Shown: one piece after another, positions 34,871-43,081 of the stretch
Layout of the letters: each line of letters begins with the position of its first letter
How positions within the stretch are numbered: the stretch's first letter is position 1
DNA from: G965197675 sp965197675
GTDB taxonomy: Bacteria > Chloroflexota > Dehalococcoidia > Plut-88900
Length of the DNA stretch: 64,000 nucleotides
Reading direction: 5' to 3'
Assembly (NCBI GenBank): GCA_965197675.1
Contig: OZ240221.1
Span: forward strand, 1,488,001-1,552,000
The notes under the pieces: model-generated
What the model was told of the DNA's origin: nothing
Seen by the model: the letters and a program-made list of their open reading frames with translations, nothing else
Database searches by the model: none
Position numbers and translations under genes: made by a program

Positions 34871-35056
34871 GTGGGGTGCGGAGTCTGTCTCAGAAAGGCA
34901 AACGCCTTGTTCCCCAACCGCCCGCCGAGGCAGGTTTTGTATGTGGGGGCACATCCCTTCGAGGGACTCAGGACAGGCCCCCAACCCCCTGCCGGAGAGA
35001 TGCTTCCCTGCCTGCTGCAGGCAGGCCTCTGGACTTCCTCCGTGCGGGCTTCTGGG
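34871..35056 (-). repeat. Repeat B, copy 2
   Basis: Inverted relative to the copy at 24863-25054, about 10 kb apart. Shared blocks include the palindrome CCTGCCTGCTGCAGGCAGG region, TGGGGGCACATCCC and TGTCTCAGAAAGGC. By eye most positions agree, with small indels. Confidence 0.85.
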
Positions 35057-35141
35057 ACAGGGTCCCTGGGGAGAAGGGACAAGATACGGGCCAGGAGCCG
35101 GGGCATTTGCGGAGATCAAGGTTCCTCATCCACCATTCGTG

Positions 35142-35147
35142 TATAAT
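35142..35147 (+). promoter_or_regulatory. Candidate -10 box of the protease gene
   Basis: TATAAT, preceded by GTG, lies 24 bases before the ATG at 35171. The leader would be very short (about 15-18 bases). No good -35 hexamer is seen. Confidence 0.4.
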
Positions 35148-35170
35148 ATAGGCATTCCCAGGTTAAAAAC

Positions 35171-36115
35171 ATGGGTATATCTATAACTCTAATTAAAATA
35201 TTCGGCATACCTTTCAAGGTGAACATCACCTGGATCGTCATTTTTGGCTTGGTGATTACCTCGTTGGCCGTGTATCAGTTTCCCGATTCGTATCCCACGT
35301 GGTCCGGATACGAATACTGGCTGGTGGCCGCAGCTACCAGCCTTCTCTTCTTCTTATCGGTGCTGCTCCACGAGCTATCCCACAGCCTGATAGCTATCAG
35401 GTATGGGATTCCTGTGAAAAGCATCACCCTGTTTATCTTCGGAGGCGTAGCTCATATATCTCGAGAGGCGGAGCGGCCTCGGGTCGAGGCTGTCATAGCC
35501 CTCGCCGGCCCAATAAGCAGCCTCCTCATAGCGGGAACTTTTGTCCTTATAGCTTATTTCGTGGGAGCTCTCAACGAGCACGTGAGAGCGATGGCTTCCT
35601 GGCTGGCCATTATCAACATAGCATTGGCCGTGTTCAATCTGATGCCCGGTTTTCCCATGGATGGCGGCAGGATACTCAGATCGATGTTGTGGGCTACAAC
35701 CAAGGACTATCTAAAGGCGACCAGGATATCAACTCTGGTAGGAAGAGGGTTTGCTTACCTCTTGATTGCTGGAGGCGCCGTTTCTATATTCTTTGGGCAG
35801 CTAGCCAGCGGCATTTGGCTGATATTTATTGGACTGTTCATAGATACAACGGCGGCAGCCACCTATCGACAAGCCGTGAGAAGAGAGAGCTTCAAACAGG
35901 ACGATATTGACCAGCTAATGACTCCCTTGGCTTTCGCTCCTATTCCCACCGAGGGCTTGCCCATGGTAAATGCCTCGGAAAATGCGAGCAGAGTCATGGA
36001 GGAGTTGGACGAGAAGGGCGTCCATCGTGCCCTCGTCGTGAGAAATGGTAGAGTGATTGGCATTATAACCAAGGATGCCTTCAGGATGTCCAGGGAAGAC
36101 GAGGAACACAACTAG
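35171..36115 (+). CDS. Site-2 protease family (M50) with C-terminal CBS region
   Basis: 314 residues, membrane metalloprotease. The zinc motif HELSH is in VLLHELSHSLIAIRYGIP, and the second-site motif NLMPGFPMDGGRILRSM supplies the Asp. Five to six hydrophobic segments surround them (e.g. TWIVIFGLVITSLAVY, LLFFLSVLLHE, ISSLLIAGTFVLIAYFVGA). After about residue 235 a soluble part resembling a CBS module follows (MEELDEKGVHRALVVRNGRV). This is the SpoIVFB-like/M50B group, which cuts membrane-bound regulators; the target is unknown. nifS starts 33 bases downstream. Confidence 0.92.
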   Translation: MGISITLIKIFGIPFKVNITWIVIFGLVITSLAVYQFPDSYPTWSGYEYWLVAAATSLLFFLSVLLHELSHSLIAIRYGIPVKSITLFIFGGVAHISREAERPRVEAVIALAGPISSLLIAGTFVLIAYFVGALNEHVRAMASWLAIINIALAVFNLMPGFPMDGGRILRSMLWATTKDYLKATRISTLVGRGFAYLLIAGGAVSIFFGQLASGIWLIFIGLFIDTTAAATYRQAVRRESFKQDDIDQLMTPLAFAPIPTEGLPMVNASENASRVMEELDEKGVHRALVVRNGRVIGIITKDAFRMSREDEEHN

Positions 36116-36148
36116 GCCAAACGCCAGTGCTTTTGGAGGCCCGGTGGA

Positions 36149-37336
36149 ATGAAAGACTACATCTATCTCGATCACGCCGCTACCACGGCTGTAGACCCTA
36201 GAGTGTTGGAGGCGATGGCACCCTATTTTACGGAGCTATTCGGCAATCCGTCCGGAGTCTACGCACTATCTCAGAAGAGCCAAAAGGCGATGGAGGAGTC
36301 TAGGGAAGCCGTGGCGGACGTCTTAGGATGCCGACCCACAGAGGTGATCTTCACTGGCGGCGCCTCAGAAGCGGACAATGCGGCCATAAAGGGTGGCGCC
36401 TTGGCTCTCAGACAGAGTGGAAACCACATCATTACCTCCAGCATCGAGCACCATGCCATCCTTCACTCTTGTGAGTTCATGGAGACCCTGGGTTTCGAAT
36501 GCACCCTTCTTCCCGTCGATAGGTACGGCCTGGTTGCCGTCGGGGACGTGCTGAATGCCATCACGGATAAGACGGTCATGGTTAGCATAATGCTGGCAAA
36601 CAACGAGGTGGGGACTATAGAGCCTATTTCTGATCTAAGCCGTGCTGTCAAGGATCAGGCCAGGAGACTGGGGCGAAAGATCATATTCCACACCGATGCC
36701 GCTCAAGCCGGTGGTGTTCTTGATCTGGATGTAGACAAGCTGGGAGTAGACATGCTTACCCTGGCCGCCCACAAGTTTTATGGCCCCAAGGGCGTCGGAA
36801 TCCTCTACGTAAGAAAGGGAACGCCTTTCACGCCTCAGCAACATGGCGGAAGTCAGGAGCGAAATCGCAGGGCAGGAACCGAGAATACCCCACTGATCGT
36901 GGGTGCAGCTACTGCTCTTAAGCTGGCGACGGAGAATCAAGAGAGGTATAACCTCTACTGCGCAAAGCTAAGAGACCGCTTGATAGAGGGAATCTCGTCC
37001 AAGATCGACTCGGCGCACCTGAACGGCCATCCTATCCAGAGATTGCCCAACAACGCCAACTTCTGCTTCGATGGCGCAGAGGGAGAGTCCATCCTGCTGG
37101 CATTGGATATGGAAGGGATAGCCGCCTCCAGCGGCAGTGCCTGCACCTCAGGCTCTCTGGAGCCATCCCACGTGCTCAGCGCTATGGGCGTCCCGGCAGA
37201 ACGAGCGGTCGGAAGCCTCCGTCTGACTGTAGGTAAGGATAACGACGATTCGGACATTGATAAAGTCTTGGACGTCTTGCCTGGCATCATTCAGCGACTC
37301 AGGGCCGTATCGGGCATAGCTCAGACTGTCAGGTAA
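36149..37336 (+). CDS. Cysteine desulfurase (NifS/IscS family)
   Basis: 395 residues, PLP enzyme that takes sulfur from cysteine for iron-sulfur clusters. It starts DYIYLDHAATTAVDPRVLEA. His in SIEHHAILHSCE stacks on PLP, HTDAAQAGG holds the cofactor Asp/Gln, and the lysine in AAHKFYGPKGVG (about residue 207) forms the Schiff base. The catalytic cysteine lies in SSGSACTSGSLEPSHVL (about 331), in the long flexible loop typical of group I (IscS/NifS). iscU follows after 14 bases. Because a selenocysteine tRNA lies 1.7 kb away, selenium delivery is a possible second role (inference). Confidence 0.95.
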   Translation: MKDYIYLDHAATTAVDPRVLEAMAPYFTELFGNPSGVYALSQKSQKAMEESREAVADVLGCRPTEVIFTGGASEADNAAIKGGALALRQSGNHIITSSIEHHAILHSCEFMETLGFECTLLPVDRYGLVAVGDVLNAITDKTVMVSIMLANNEVGTIEPISDLSRAVKDQARRLGRKIIFHTDAAQAGGVLDLDVDKLGVDMLTLAAHKFYGPKGVGILYVRKGTPFTPQQHGGSQERNRRAGTENTPLIVGAATALKLATENQERYNLYCAKLRDRLIEGISSKIDSAHLNGHPIQRLPNNANFCFDGAEGESILLALDMEGIAASSGSACTSGSLEPSHVLSAMGVPAERAVGSLRLTVGKDNDDSDIDKVLDVLPGIIQRLRAVSGIAQTVR

Positions 37337-37350
37337 GCTGGGAAATCGAT

Positions 37351-37761
37351 ATGGCTCCGGCCTACAGCGAAAAGCTGATGGACTACTTCAGGAACCCTCG
37401 CAACGTTGGGGTAATTGAAGATGCTGACGCAGTCGGGAAGGAATACAATCCCTCCTGTGGCGATACTACGACCCTCTACCTGAAGATAGAGGGTAACACC
37501 GTCACCGACGCCAAGTTTCAGACATTGGGCTGTGGTGCTGCCATTGCGACCAGCAGCGCTGCTACGGAGCTCATCATAGGCGGCAGTGTGGAGAGCGCCA
37601 GGAAGCTAACCCGGGAAGACCTGGCCGAAGCCGTAGGGGGTCTGCCTCCAGTGAAGGTGCATTGCAGTGTGTTGGCAACGGATGCTATTAAGAGCGCTCT
37701 CAAGGACTACAAGGGCGAACGGGGCACCCACCCATCTGAACAACAGGTCGCCAAAGAATAG
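37351..37761 (+). CDS. iscU: Iron-sulfur cluster scaffold IscU/NifU-like
   Basis: 136 residues. The three cluster-binding cysteines are visible in NPSCGDTTTLYLKIEG, TLGCGAAIATSSAATE and VHCSVLATDAIKSAL. It begins YSEKLMDYFRNPRNVGVIED, typical of IscU. It forms an operon with the cysteine desulfurase upstream. Confidence 0.94.
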   Translation: MAPAYSEKLMDYFRNPRNVGVIEDADAVGKEYNPSCGDTTTLYLKIEGNTVTDAKFQTLGCGAAIATSSAATELIIGGSVESARKLTREDLAEAVGGLPPVKVHCSVLATDAIKSALKDYKGERGTHPSEQQVAKE

Positions 37762-37781
37762 AGCACGCTTCTGATCTTCCG

Positions 37782-37805
37782 CCTCGATAACTGAACTCAT
37801 CGAGG
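37782..37805 (+). terminator. Weak hairpin after iscU
   Basis: CCTCGAT and ATCGAGG form a 7-bp stem with a 10-base loop, followed by TGTTTG. The T-run is poor, so this may be an attenuated terminator at the end of the nifS-iscU unit. A TACAAT box at 37842-37847 could start the next gene. Confidence 0.4.
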
Positions 37806-37880
37806 TGTTTGAGTAGATTCTCCCTCTCTTCTAAGATGCACTACAATACTGGGTGATGCCGTGATGGCCTTTCCAGAGCC

Positions 37881-38480
37881 GTGCGCAACAAAAAACCAGA
37901 CTCACCAGCAAACTTAGAGCGCAGGATATTCCACGCCCTCACTGGGTCTATTCTCCCTTTCATGGCTCTCGTTTTACCCGTCTGGCTGGTGACTGGCGTG
38001 GCTGCGGTAGGTGTTATCATCGCATTGGCCCTGGAGATAGTTAGACGACAAAACTCTCTATTTAACCGTTGGTTTACGTCCAAGGTCTCGGTTCTTCTCA
38101 AGAAGGGTGAGGAATCATCGAGAGTTCTGGGAAGCACGTTTCTCCTCATCGGCGCTCTCGCAGCCTTTCTGGTGTTCGATAGATATGTAGCTGTCGCCGC
38201 TCTTCTGTTCCTATCGGTGGGAGACCCGGCGGCTGCTCTGGTAGGCGAGAGGTACGGCAGAACACGATTGGGCAAAAAGTCACTTGAGGGAGCTTTGGCA
38301 TTTGTAGCAGCGTCTGCTAGTGTTGGGGTGCTGGTGTTGGCTGCAGGAGCTGACTTCGACTTCTCGGTTATACTTGTGGGGGCGATCGTTGGCGCCATTG
38401 TGGAGTTGATAGCCCTTCCGCCCGACGATAATTTGACTGTACCGCTGGCGGCGGGTGGGGCGATGACGGCGATGATATAG
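37881..38480 (+). CDS. Dolichol/phytol kinase-like CTP-dependent lipid kinase
   Basis: 199 residues, mostly membrane, with about six hydrophobic segments. The family signature is present: RRIFHALTGSILP near the N-terminus, SVGDPAAALVGERYGRTRLG, KKSLEGALAF and, near the C-terminus, ELIALPPDDNLTVPL, as in dolichol kinase, phytol kinase and CTP-dependent diacylglycerol kinase (COG0170). The substrate lipid is unknown. The start chosen is the GTG at 37881; an ATG at 37864 is out of frame. Function in isoprenoid alcohol salvage is plausible. Confidence 0.85.
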   Translation: MRNKKPDSPANLERRIFHALTGSILPFMALVLPVWLVTGVAAVGVIIALALEIVRRQNSLFNRWFTSKVSVLLKKGEESSRVLGSTFLLIGALAAFLVFDRYVAVAALLFLSVGDPAAALVGERYGRTRLGKKSLEGALAFVAASASVGVLVLAAGADFDFSVILVGAIVGAIVELIALPPDDNLTVPLAAGGAMTAMI

Positions 38481-38529
38481 ACGGTTTTCAACGTGTATAT
38501 CTTCATGTGCCTGGAAAAGAGCGTGATCG

Positions 38530-38538
38530 TGGTATAAT
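38530..38538 (+). promoter_or_regulatory. Extended -10 promoter of trxA
   Basis: TGGTATAAT, the same nonamer as before the aldehyde dehydrogenase gene, lies 113 bases upstream of the trxA ATG. No clear -35 box is seen. Confidence 0.6.
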
Positions 38539-38650
38539 CGGTGTATGAATAGATGGACCAGAGGCATCGATTCTAGAGCAGAATTTGATACGTATCCTTC
38601 TGGTGAATTCTTCATCAGACTACAGTAGAAACCCAGTTAGGAGGCAGTCG

Positions 38651-38980
38651 ATGGCTGAGGCAGTATTAGAAGTCGGTGATAGCGACTTCGACCAGAAAGT
38701 GATAAAGGCCGATAAACCCGCTCTCGTGGACTTCTGGGCTCCATGGTGTGGGCCCTGCCGTATGGTGTCGCCCATAGTTGAGGAATTGGCGGGCGAGTAC
38801 GACGGCAAGATGGTCTTTACCAAGCTGAACGTCGATGACAGCCCTGAGGTAACTATGCAGTACCGGATCAGAAGTATTCCTACCATCATGATCTTTAAGG
38901 ACGGAGAAGTAGTGGATACTGTAGTCGGCGCTCTCCCCAAGCGAGAGTTGGTTAAGCACGTGGATGCTGTCGTAAGCTAG
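38651..38980 (+). CDS. trxA: Thioredoxin
   Basis: 109 residues, disulfide reductase. The start is the ATG at 38651, seven bases after AGGAGG; the frame extends 22 codons upstream, without a better signal. The active site WCGPC is at residues 32-36, the buried Asp is in LVDFWAPW and the cis-proline loop is RSIPTIMIFKDGE. Both active-site positions are cysteine, not selenocysteine. A hairpin and the selC gene follow. Confidence 0.96.
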   Translation: MAEAVLEVGDSDFDQKVIKADKPALVDFWAPWCGPCRMVSPIVEELAGEYDGKMVFTKLNVDDSPEVTMQYRIRSIPTIMIFKDGEVVDTVVGALPKRELVKHVDAVVS

Positions 38981-39014
38981 CTCCCTGCTTATATAGATAA
39001 ATAGTTGGTGTTTG

Positions 39015-39044
39015 TCACTCCTCCCATAGCCTAGGGAGGAGTGA
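39015..39044 (+). terminator. Hairpin after trxA
   Basis: A perfect 11-bp stem, TCACTCCTCCC with GGGAGGAGTGA, and an 8-base loop lies 35 bases after trxA. No clear T-run follows, but position and strength suggest transcription stops here. Confidence 0.55.
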
Positions 39045-39053
39045 TGCTATATA
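39045..39053 (+). promoter_or_regulatory. Candidate promoter of selC
   Basis: TGCTATATA resembles an extended -10 box and lies 20 bases before the mature 5' end of the selenocysteine tRNA. No -35 box is evident; the trxA hairpin occupies that place. Confidence 0.35.
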
Positions 39054-39072
39054 TTAGAAGCTGCCTACATGG

Positions 39073-39171
39073 GGGAGCGGATGGGTCCCGGTGGGTCCCG
39101 CGGACTTCAAATCCGTCAGGCTCCGGTCCTGCGATCGGAGCGGTGGGTTCGACTCCCTCCCGCTCCCGCCA
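39073..39171 (+). tRNA. selC: Selenocysteine tRNA (anticodon UCA)
   Basis: The 99-base sequence folds as tRNA-Sec. The acceptor stem is 8 bp (GGGAGCGG with CCGCTCCC), followed by discriminator G and encoded CCA. The D stem is 6 bp with two G-U pairs (GGGTCC with GGGTCC). The anticodon loop CTTCAAA gives UCA, flanked by GGA/TCC as in E. coli selC (GGACTTCAAATCC is identical). The variable arm is long (CTCCG...CGGAG) and the T arm contains GGGTTCGACTCCC. The long arms and UCA anticodon exclude a suppressor of ordinary type. selA, selB and selD are not in the window. Confidence 0.93.
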
Positions 39172-39534
39172 CTAATTGCGCTCGTGGGCCGGTGATGAGT
39201 GAATATGAACTGTCAATGCGCAGGTGTAGAGGTCTCTTTGAGCGCCTCTAATCTCTTATCCCCATCCTAGGGGCAGCCAGAAATCCCAAGGGGGCTCACC
39301 CTCCAATGCATACCCCGCCGGATATACAATTACCTCAATGACAAGCAGGAGACCGATGGCTAAGGGTATCCTGCCAGTAGTGCGCCAACTGCGCGTAGGG
39401 GTTTCACTATTGACTAACGCATGTTTGAGCCTTGTCTTAAAATCTCGCGGATCATGCTCCCAGGATCGTCGTGTTTTCACCTCAGAAACAAAGCCACTGC
39501 GTCTTGATAATCAGCCATAGATCCTTGACACCTA

Positions 39535-40244
39535 CAATCCCGTGCATGACACGGGGATCCAGAGTTAGCGCCTAGCCCGTTGTGCCACGCGTCTATATAT
39601 AGAATGAGGACCTGTGTACTATAATTCAAATACTCATCTCGCTTACAAGGAGGTATCACCGTCATTTCTCACAGAGATCGTCGCCCAGGAGCAGGGCCGG
39701 CTGGGGTAGCAGCCTCGCTCATGGTGAGCTTAGAGTTTATCCTGAGTTTACCGAAGGAAACCACATGAGCGGGGGGATGAGGCGTCTCCGCTCACCCTGA
39801 GCTTAAAGTTTACCCTGAGCGTAGTCGAAGGGAAGGGTGCCCTCACCGCCATATGCCGTCCCTCCCGTGCCCCCTTCTTTCCCGTCATTCTCGTGCTTGA
39901 CACGGGAATCTAGGGGAGAGGTGTTGCACAAGGTGGATGTGCCCCCACATACCAAACCTACCTGAGCGGACGGTTGAGTCCAACCCCAACCTGAAAAAAC
40001 TCAATCAAAACGTAACGACATCTTCGTGCCTGGGAGACCCGTAAAACAAAACTTTTTTTACAGTTCAATCAAGTTTCAAAGCTAAACAAAGAAAAACAAT
40101 CAAGTTGCCACGCCCAAGCTCAGAAGGGTTATAATGCAGGGTAGTCCCATTATGCCTGAAACCAGCTTTGGCGGAGCTCCCACCCAGTCTCTCTGTACGC
40201 CGGCGAAAGCCGGAAAAACGACTGGCGATGTATCCGCTAACTCA
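39535..40244 (-). repeat. Repeat A, copy 2 (inverted)
   Basis: Reverse complement of the element at 30811-31602. Shared features in the same order are the TGAGTTAGCGGATACA end, the cggctttcgccggcgt palindrome, the AT-rich block (40013-40110), the 30-bp unit D (39882-39911) and the TGATACCTCCTTGTAAGCGA block near 39640. It also contains unit C (39717-39775). Confidence 0.88.
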
Positions 40245-40279
40245 AAATGCGATTACCCTGACTGGACGAGTACAAAACG

Positions 40280-40309
40280 TTGACCCTCATTGTAGTCCGA
40301 GAGTATAAT
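40280..40309 (+). promoter_or_regulatory. purF promoter
   Basis: TTGACC (40280-40285) and a perfect TATAAT (40304-40309) are 18 bases apart. Transcription would begin near 40316, about 70 bases before the ATG I chose for purF. No PurR-type operator was recognised. Confidence 0.7.
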
Positions 40310-40385
40310 ATAGCCGCGCTTGTGTACCAATCTCCCACATAGTCCCTCAACTAATGAAGAAAGGCCCATCTCGCAAGCGACCAAG

Positions 40386-41783
40386 ATGGTTGATCATCCA
40401 AAAGAGGCCTGCGGACTCTTCGGTGTTTACTCTCCTAAAGTAGATGTTGCTAGACTAACCTTCTTTGGTCTGTTTGCCCTTCAACATCGTGGACAGGAAA
40501 GCGCAGGCATAGCGACCGCCGACGGACGGCGTCTATATTCCCACACCTCTATGGGGCTGGTGTCCCAAGCCTTTGACGAGACTGCCCTTGAGAACCTGGT
40601 AGGCCACATGGCCATCGGCCACACCCGATACTCCACGATGGGTTCCAGTCGCATTGCTAATGCTCAGCCAATAAGAGTGAAAGGGGAGACCGGCGATGTG
40701 GCTGTCGGACATAACGGCAACTTGGTCAATGCCAAACAGCTTCAAGATGAGTTGGCTTCTCGTGGAATCCAGTTCAAGGCCAGCACAGACAGCGAAGTCA
40801 TAGCTCAGTGGCTGGTTCACGCACCTGGCAAGACTTGGCCAGAGAAGATCAAGTATTGCATGAACCGCTTTCAGGGTGCTTATTCTCTAGTAGTTTTGAC
40901 TCCAGAGGTTTTGATTGGAATAAGGGACCCCTTGGGGGTACGTCCCCTGGCTCTGGGTAAGCTGGACGGTGGATGGGCCCTCGCCTCAGAGACGTCGGCC
41001 TTGGATCATATTGGCTCCGAGGTTATACGAGAGGTCGAGCCTGGGGAGGCTATCATCATCGATGAGTCGGGGCTTCAAACCCACCAGTTGCAATCTCCTG
41101 AATGGCACGCCCTGTGTATTTTCGAGCATATCTACTTTGCGCGACCCGATAGTGTGCTTGGAGGTAAGCTGCTGCACCTGGCCCGCCAGCGGATGGGATC
41201 CCAGCTAGCTATAGAGCATGAAGTCGATGCAGATATGGTCATTGGGATTCCAGATTCGGCAACTGCCGCTGCCATGGGCTACTCTAGAGAGTCGGGAATC
41301 CCTCTAGGAGAGGGGATTCTGAAAAACCGCTATGTGGGACGTACCTTTATCCAACCCGACCAGAGCATTCGAGACCTGGGTGTTCGCTTGAAGTTCAACG
41401 CTATGAGTGAGGTGTTGGAGGGGAAGAGAGTGGTGGTTGTGGATGATAGCATTGTTAGAGGTACTACAACTCCTCATGTGGTTGACCTGCTGAGAAAGGC
41501 TGGAGTCAGCGAGATTCACATGAGGGTATGCGCCCCGCCCATTCAGTACCCCTGCTTTTTCGGGGTGGACTTTGCCACCCGGCGGGAGTTAATCGCGGCT
41601 CAGAAAAGTGTCGAAGAGATACGTGATTTCATCGGCGCTGATTCTCTTGGTTATTTAAGCATAGAGGGCCTGATAAAGGCTGTGGGCTTGCCCGAAAACG
41701 AGGTCTGCACCGCCTGCTTTACCGGTCGCTATCCCATCCCTGTCCAGCTGGAAATGGACAAGCTGGCCCTCGAGACGTCTTAA
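40386..41783 (+). CDS. purF: Amidophosphoribosyltransferase
   Basis: First committed step of purine synthesis: PRPP + glutamine to phosphoribosylamine. The ATG at 40386 gives 465 residues with an eight-residue propeptide before the catalytic cysteine (EACGLFGVYSP), matching Bacillus-type PurF, which is matured by propeptide cleavage. A longer frame from a TTG at 40320 would start four bases after the predicted transcription start and is less likely. GHTRYSTMG, GHNGNLVN and the PRPP motif VVVVDDSIVRGTT are present. Three cysteines near the C-terminus (PPIQYPCFFG, NEVCTACFTGRYP) correspond to the Fe-S ligands of the Bacillus enzyme. Confidence 0.94.
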   Translation: MVDHPKEACGLFGVYSPKVDVARLTFFGLFALQHRGQESAGIATADGRRLYSHTSMGLVSQAFDETALENLVGHMAIGHTRYSTMGSSRIANAQPIRVKGETGDVAVGHNGNLVNAKQLQDELASRGIQFKASTDSEVIAQWLVHAPGKTWPEKIKYCMNRFQGAYSLVVLTPEVLIGIRDPLGVRPLALGKLDGGWALASETSALDHIGSEVIREVEPGEAIIIDESGLQTHQLQSPEWHALCIFEHIYFARPDSVLGGKLLHLARQRMGSQLAIEHEVDADMVIGIPDSATAAAMGYSRESGIPLGEGILKNRYVGRTFIQPDQSIRDLGVRLKFNAMSEVLEGKRVVVVDDSIVRGTTTPHVVDLLRKAGVSEIHMRVCAPPIQYPCFFGVDFATRRELIAAQKSVEEIRDFIGADSLGYLSIEGLIKAVGLPENEVCTACFTGRYPIPVQLEMDKLALETS

Positions 41784-41871
41784 GCGGTAGGATTGTCTAG
41801 CTGACTTTGTTGACCCGTTAAACGAGACTTTTGAATAACTCCAGCATTGTCCAAAAATGAAGTGCTCCAAC

Positions 41872-41980
41872 TGTCATTCTGAACGGAGCGTAGCGAAGTG
41901 AAGAATCCAAAACCTCTGCCCGTAAAGCTATGACGTATTTGATGGACCGCTTCGGATTCTTCGCCACGCTCAAAATGACA
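41872..41980. mobile_element. 109-bp palindromic MITE-like element upstream of purM
   Basis: Starts TGTCATTCTGAACGGAGCG and ends with the inverted counterpart GCCACGCTCAAAATGACA. The arms pair over about 27 bases (GGATTCTTCGC against GAAGAATCC), leaving a loop of about 45 bases. It looks like the small palindromic elements seen in many bacterial genomes. It ends five bases before the ATG of the purM frame. Confidence 0.75.
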
Positions 41981-41985
41981 CTGGT

Positions 41986-43059
41986 ATGGGACTTGTTCGC
42001 AAGTTACGCAAAGGTCTCTTAAACCGGGAAGTCGATTTGGGTGCCAACGAGTTCACCTACAGAGTTGCGGGTGTTGATATTGATGCCTCGGAAGAGGCAG
42101 TAGACCTGATAAAGAAGCACGCTCGTACCACCTTCAACCATCAGGTCTTAAGTGATGTTGGTTTCTTCAGCGGCCTTTATCAGCTTGGAAAGTATCGCTC
42201 GCCTGTCCTGGTATCCAGCACCGATGGTGTGGGGACCAAGGTTAGGGTGGCGTCTCTGTTAGGCCGATACGACACCATTGGGATCGACTTGGTTAACCAT
42301 TGTGTCAACGACATTCTGGTCGGCGGAGCCACCCCCCTATTTTTCCTTGATTACATAGCTACAGGCCGACTCGTCCCCACTCAAATCGGCGAGCTAGTCA
42401 AGGGCTTGGCATCGGCCTGTAAAGATGTGGGATGCGCCCTCATAGGAGGAGAGACCGCGGAAATGCCGGGCATCTACAGAGGTGGCGATTTCGATCTAGC
42501 GGGGTTTATTGTGGGCGTGGTGGAGAAGGATGAGCTTATAGATGGTTCATCCATAGCTGCAGGGGACGTTCTATTAGGACTCCCCTCCAGTGGGCTTCAC
42601 ACTAATGGCTATTCTCTTGTGAGGAAGGTCTTCGGAATCGAGGATGATCGATCGGCTTTAGATACCCTTTGTCCCGAGCTGGGGAGAAGTCTGGGCGATG
42701 AGTTGCTGGAACCTCATCGCTGCTACTACGCTTCCCTTAAGGGTGTGCTTGCCTACATAAAGGGCATGGCCCATATAACCGGAGGCGGGCTACCAGGCAA
42801 TCTCCCCAGGATACTGCCCGATGGGCTAGCTGCTGCTCTTGACCCCCCTTCCTGGGATGTGCCGGCGATATTCGAGTTGATACGCCAGATGGGCGATGTA
42901 CCGCTGGATGAGATGTATCAGGTATTTAATATGGGTTTAGGTATGATCGTGGTTTGCTCTCCCGAGGATGTAGATAAGATCACGGTTGAGGTGCAAGAAG
43001 CTGTTGTTGTAGGTGAGGTATTACCTCAGAAGGACCATCGTCGGGTGATTCTTCGGTAG
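41986..43059 (+). CDS. purM: Phosphoribosylformylglycinamidine cyclo-ligase
   Basis: AIR synthetase, fifth step of purine synthesis. After AGVDIDASEEAVDLIKKHA come STDGVGTKVRVA, GIDLVNHCVNDILVGGA, GGETAEMPGIY and GLHTNGYSLVRK, the complete PurM set. The frame from ATG 41986 has about 28 extra residues before the usual start and begins just after a palindromic element; a TTG at 42037 after CGGGAAG would give LGANEFTYRVAGVDIDA, nearer the family's start. The C-terminus is slightly short (RRVILR). Confidence 0.93.
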   Translation: MGLVRKLRKGLLNREVDLGANEFTYRVAGVDIDASEEAVDLIKKHARTTFNHQVLSDVGFFSGLYQLGKYRSPVLVSSTDGVGTKVRVASLLGRYDTIGIDLVNHCVNDILVGGATPLFFLDYIATGRLVPTQIGELVKGLASACKDVGCALIGGETAEMPGIYRGGDFDLAGFIVGVVEKDELIDGSSIAAGDVLLGLPSSGLHTNGYSLVRKVFGIEDDRSALDTLCPELGRSLGDELLEPHRCYYASLKGVLAYIKGMAHITGGGLPGNLPRILPDGLAAALDPPSWDVPAIFELIRQMGDVPLDEMYQVFNMGLGMIVVCSPEDVDKITVEVQEAVVVGEVLPQKDHRRVILR

Positions 43060-43081
43060 GTGTCTCTCTCGGCTTATTCCA

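Larger units (their letters stand above)
34577..35170. other. Divergent intergenic region with repeats
   Basis: A 594-base gap between the leftward cinA and the rightward protease gene. It holds a CTGTCTGCCAGACAG palindrome near 34735, unit C (34796-34852), repeat B copy 2 (34871-35056) and a -10 box at 35142. The open frames of about 90-124 codons here translate the repeats and are not supported. Confidence 0.7.
39172..40385. other. Intergenic region with repeat A copy 2
   Basis: No protein gene is supported between selC and purF. The first 360 bases (39172-39534) hold nothing I recognise. Repeat A copy 2 fills 39535-40244, and the purF promoter is at 40280-40309. Confidence 0.7.

Noticed and set aside
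39069..39251. 60-codon frame over selC
   Set aside because: It covers the tRNA gene and has no independent support.
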